NCBI GenBank assembly: GCA_035506135.1
Contig: DATJPY010000006.1
Location: 1-64,000 of the forward strand
DNA from: DATJPY01 sp035506135
GTDB lineage: Bacteria; Myxococcota_A; UBA9160; PR03
DNA length: 64,000 bases
Direction: 5' to 3'
Made by a program: the position numbers and the translations under genes. Shown here one piece after another: positions 62,884-64,000 of the stretch. How positions within the stretch are numbered: position 1 is the stretch's first letter; the number at the start of each line of letters is the position of its first letter. The notes under the pieces are model-generated. The model was given only the letters and a program-made list of their open reading frames with translations. It was not told the origin of the DNA and searched no databases.

Positions 62884-64000
62884 CTAGGCGGTCCGTGCGG
62901 CAAGGCGCTCGTGCGCCGCCAGCAGGGCGAGCGCGGCGGCGAGCAGGGCGGGACCGATCACCTCGAGCCCGACGCGCGCCGCGAGCACGCCGAGCACCGC
63001 GGGGATGATCGACTGCCCGAGCGCGGCGGCGGCGACCTGGAAGCCGACGGCGTTGGCCGCGTGCGCAGCGCCGACGCGCAGCCGGGTCGTGGCGATCAGC
63101 GACGGGTAGATCGGACCGCAGCAGAGCCCGAGGAGCGCGAGGCCCGCGCCGCCCAGCGCGCCGCTCGCGCCGAAGGCGAGGAGCCCGGCGCCGATTGCCA
63201 TTCCCACGATGCACGGCCGGAGCAGCGTCTCCACCGCAGTGCGGCCGGCGATCCATCCAAAGAGAACCCGCCCGAGCGTGAGCGAGGCCCAGTAGCCGCT
63301 CACCCAGGCACCCGCGCTGCGGGCCGAGACGCCGCGCGCCTGGGTGAAGAGGCTGTAGCTCCAGGCGCCGGCCGACGCCTCGAGTCCGTTGTAGAGGAAG
63401 AACGCGGCGATCCCGAGCCACGCGGGTGCGAGCCCGAGCGTGCGGAAGAGCCGCGCCGGTGGCGTCGCCCCGGGCTCGGGCGTGTCGCCCGCTCGCGGCC
63501 CGAGCCACCGCATCGCGGCGAAGCCGGCGGCCGGGACGAGCTGCCACGCGCCGACGGCTCGATAGCCGGCTGGCCACGCATGTCCCGCGGCGAGGAGGCG
63601 GGAGAGGAGGAGCGGCCCGCTCGCGGCGCCGAGGCCCCAGCACGCGTGCAGCCAGTTGAGCGTCCGCGCGCCGTGCTGCGAGGCGACGTGGATGTTCAGG
63701 GCCGCGTCGATCACGCCGGCGCCGAGGCCTCCCAGCGATGCGAGCGCGATCATCACGGCCCACGATGGCGCCACCGAGTAGCCGAGCAGCGCCGTCCCGA
63801 GCGCGAGGAACGCCAGCGTCAGCAGCGTCGGCACTCTCGCGCGCGCGAGGAGCCGCCCGATCCCGAAGCTCGCGACGACGAAGCCGGCCGTCCAGGCGAG
63901 GAGGAGCGCGCCGAGCGCGTCGATCGGGAGCACGAACGAGGCGCGCATCGAGGGCCACGCCACGCCGAGCATCCCATCGGGCAGCCCGAGGCTGACGAAG
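62884..64000 (-). CDS. major facilitator superfamily transporter, 5' end outside the window
   Basis: At least 371 residues of a 12-segment MFS permease; the start lies past base 64000. The frame at the right edge reads FVSLGLPDGMLGVAWPSM, the typical first-helix motif of the fucose-permease-like (FucP) branch, so the ATG at 63972 is internal. GIGRLLARARVPTLL is the loop 2-3 motif. The frame is intact to its stop, ending AAHERLAARTA. Substrate unknown; sugar or small-molecule efflux is possible. Confidence 0.88.
   Translation of the reverse strand, partial: FVSLGLPDGMLGVAWPSMRASFVLPIDALGALLLAWTAGFVVASFGIGRLLARARVPTLLTLAFLALGTALLGYSVAPSWAVMIALASLGGLGAGVIDAALNIHVASQHGARTLNWLHACWGLGAASGPLLLSRLLAAGHAWPAGYRAVGAWQLVPAAGFAAMRWLGPRAGDTPEPGATPPARLFRTLGLAPAWLGIAAFFLYNGLEASAGAWSYSLFTQARGVSARSAGAWVSGYWASLTLGRVLFGWIAGRTAVETLLRPCIVGMAIGAGLLAFGASGALGGAGLALLGLCCGPIYPSLIATTRLRVGAAHAANAVGFQVAAAALGQSIIPAVLGVLAARVGLEVIGPALLAAALALLAAHERLAARTA

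Overview
This is high-GC chromosomal DNA with densely packed genes. It fits a lineage of the former Deltaproteobacteria (Myxococcota or a relative such as Binatota). That placement is inferred from composition and gene mix: LLM-type F420/flavin oxidoreductase, MaoC and SDR lipid enzymes, DUF1111 and CXXCH cytochromes, a bacterial histone-fold protein, DUF3516 and SWIM/SNF2 helicases. I saw no rRNA, tRNA, CRISPR array, prophage or insertion sequence. Many neighbouring genes overlap by 1-8 bases, so operon boundaries are clear.

Layout. 1-1579: sigma-54 activator (its linker is cut by an in-frame TAG) coupled to a universal stress protein. 1591-4205: cytochrome c, an APH-like/P-loop kinase fusion and a CBS protein. 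4221-14533: one long operon for a group 3b NAD(P)-linked [NiFe] hydrogenase (beta, gamma, delta, alpha), its endopeptidase and hypABCDEF. A near-consensus -24/-12 promoter lies at its head, and HypA lacks its zinc domain. 14530-24790: Mg2+ P-type ATPase, an acyl-CoA synthetase/GNAT fusion, a di-haem DUF1111 protein, rpiA, a GST and a GT-C membrane protein. 24723-30440: a second, convergent GT-C protein, a DUF3604 lipoprotein, an SDR and a small membrane protein.

30520-37463: a Ski2-like DUF3516 helicase divergent from an operon of SWIM/SNF2 ATPase, zinc-ribbon/histone-fold protein and MTA phosphorylase. The linker of the histone-fold protein is built from a dispersed DNA repeat also present at 61961-62170. 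37460-47347: GH5 hydrolase, ArfB-like rescue factor, TPR lipoprotein, LPG-synthase-like membrane protein, glgB and glnE. 47344-49840 (minus): NYN/LOTUS protein, endonuclease III variant and transaldolase in one coupled operon. 49927-53045: two small proteins, an AT-richer orphan gene, an LLM oxidoreductase and a 445-base non-coding stretch with inverted repeats.

53046-64000: prfC, a MaoC hydratase, then a plus-strand operon of a CXXCH/virginiamycin-lyase-type propeller, a 1140-residue fusion of a GT-C membrane domain to a PQQ dehydrogenase, and acetate kinase. The window ends with hairpin repeats, an unknown protein and a truncated MFS transporter.

The three most unusual parts are the SNF2-plus-histone-fold operon, the GT-C/PQQ fusion, and the hydrogenase operon with a zinc-less HypA and probable sigma-54 control. 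Three convergent gene pairs also end on a shared CTAG, each strand using it as its TAG stop.
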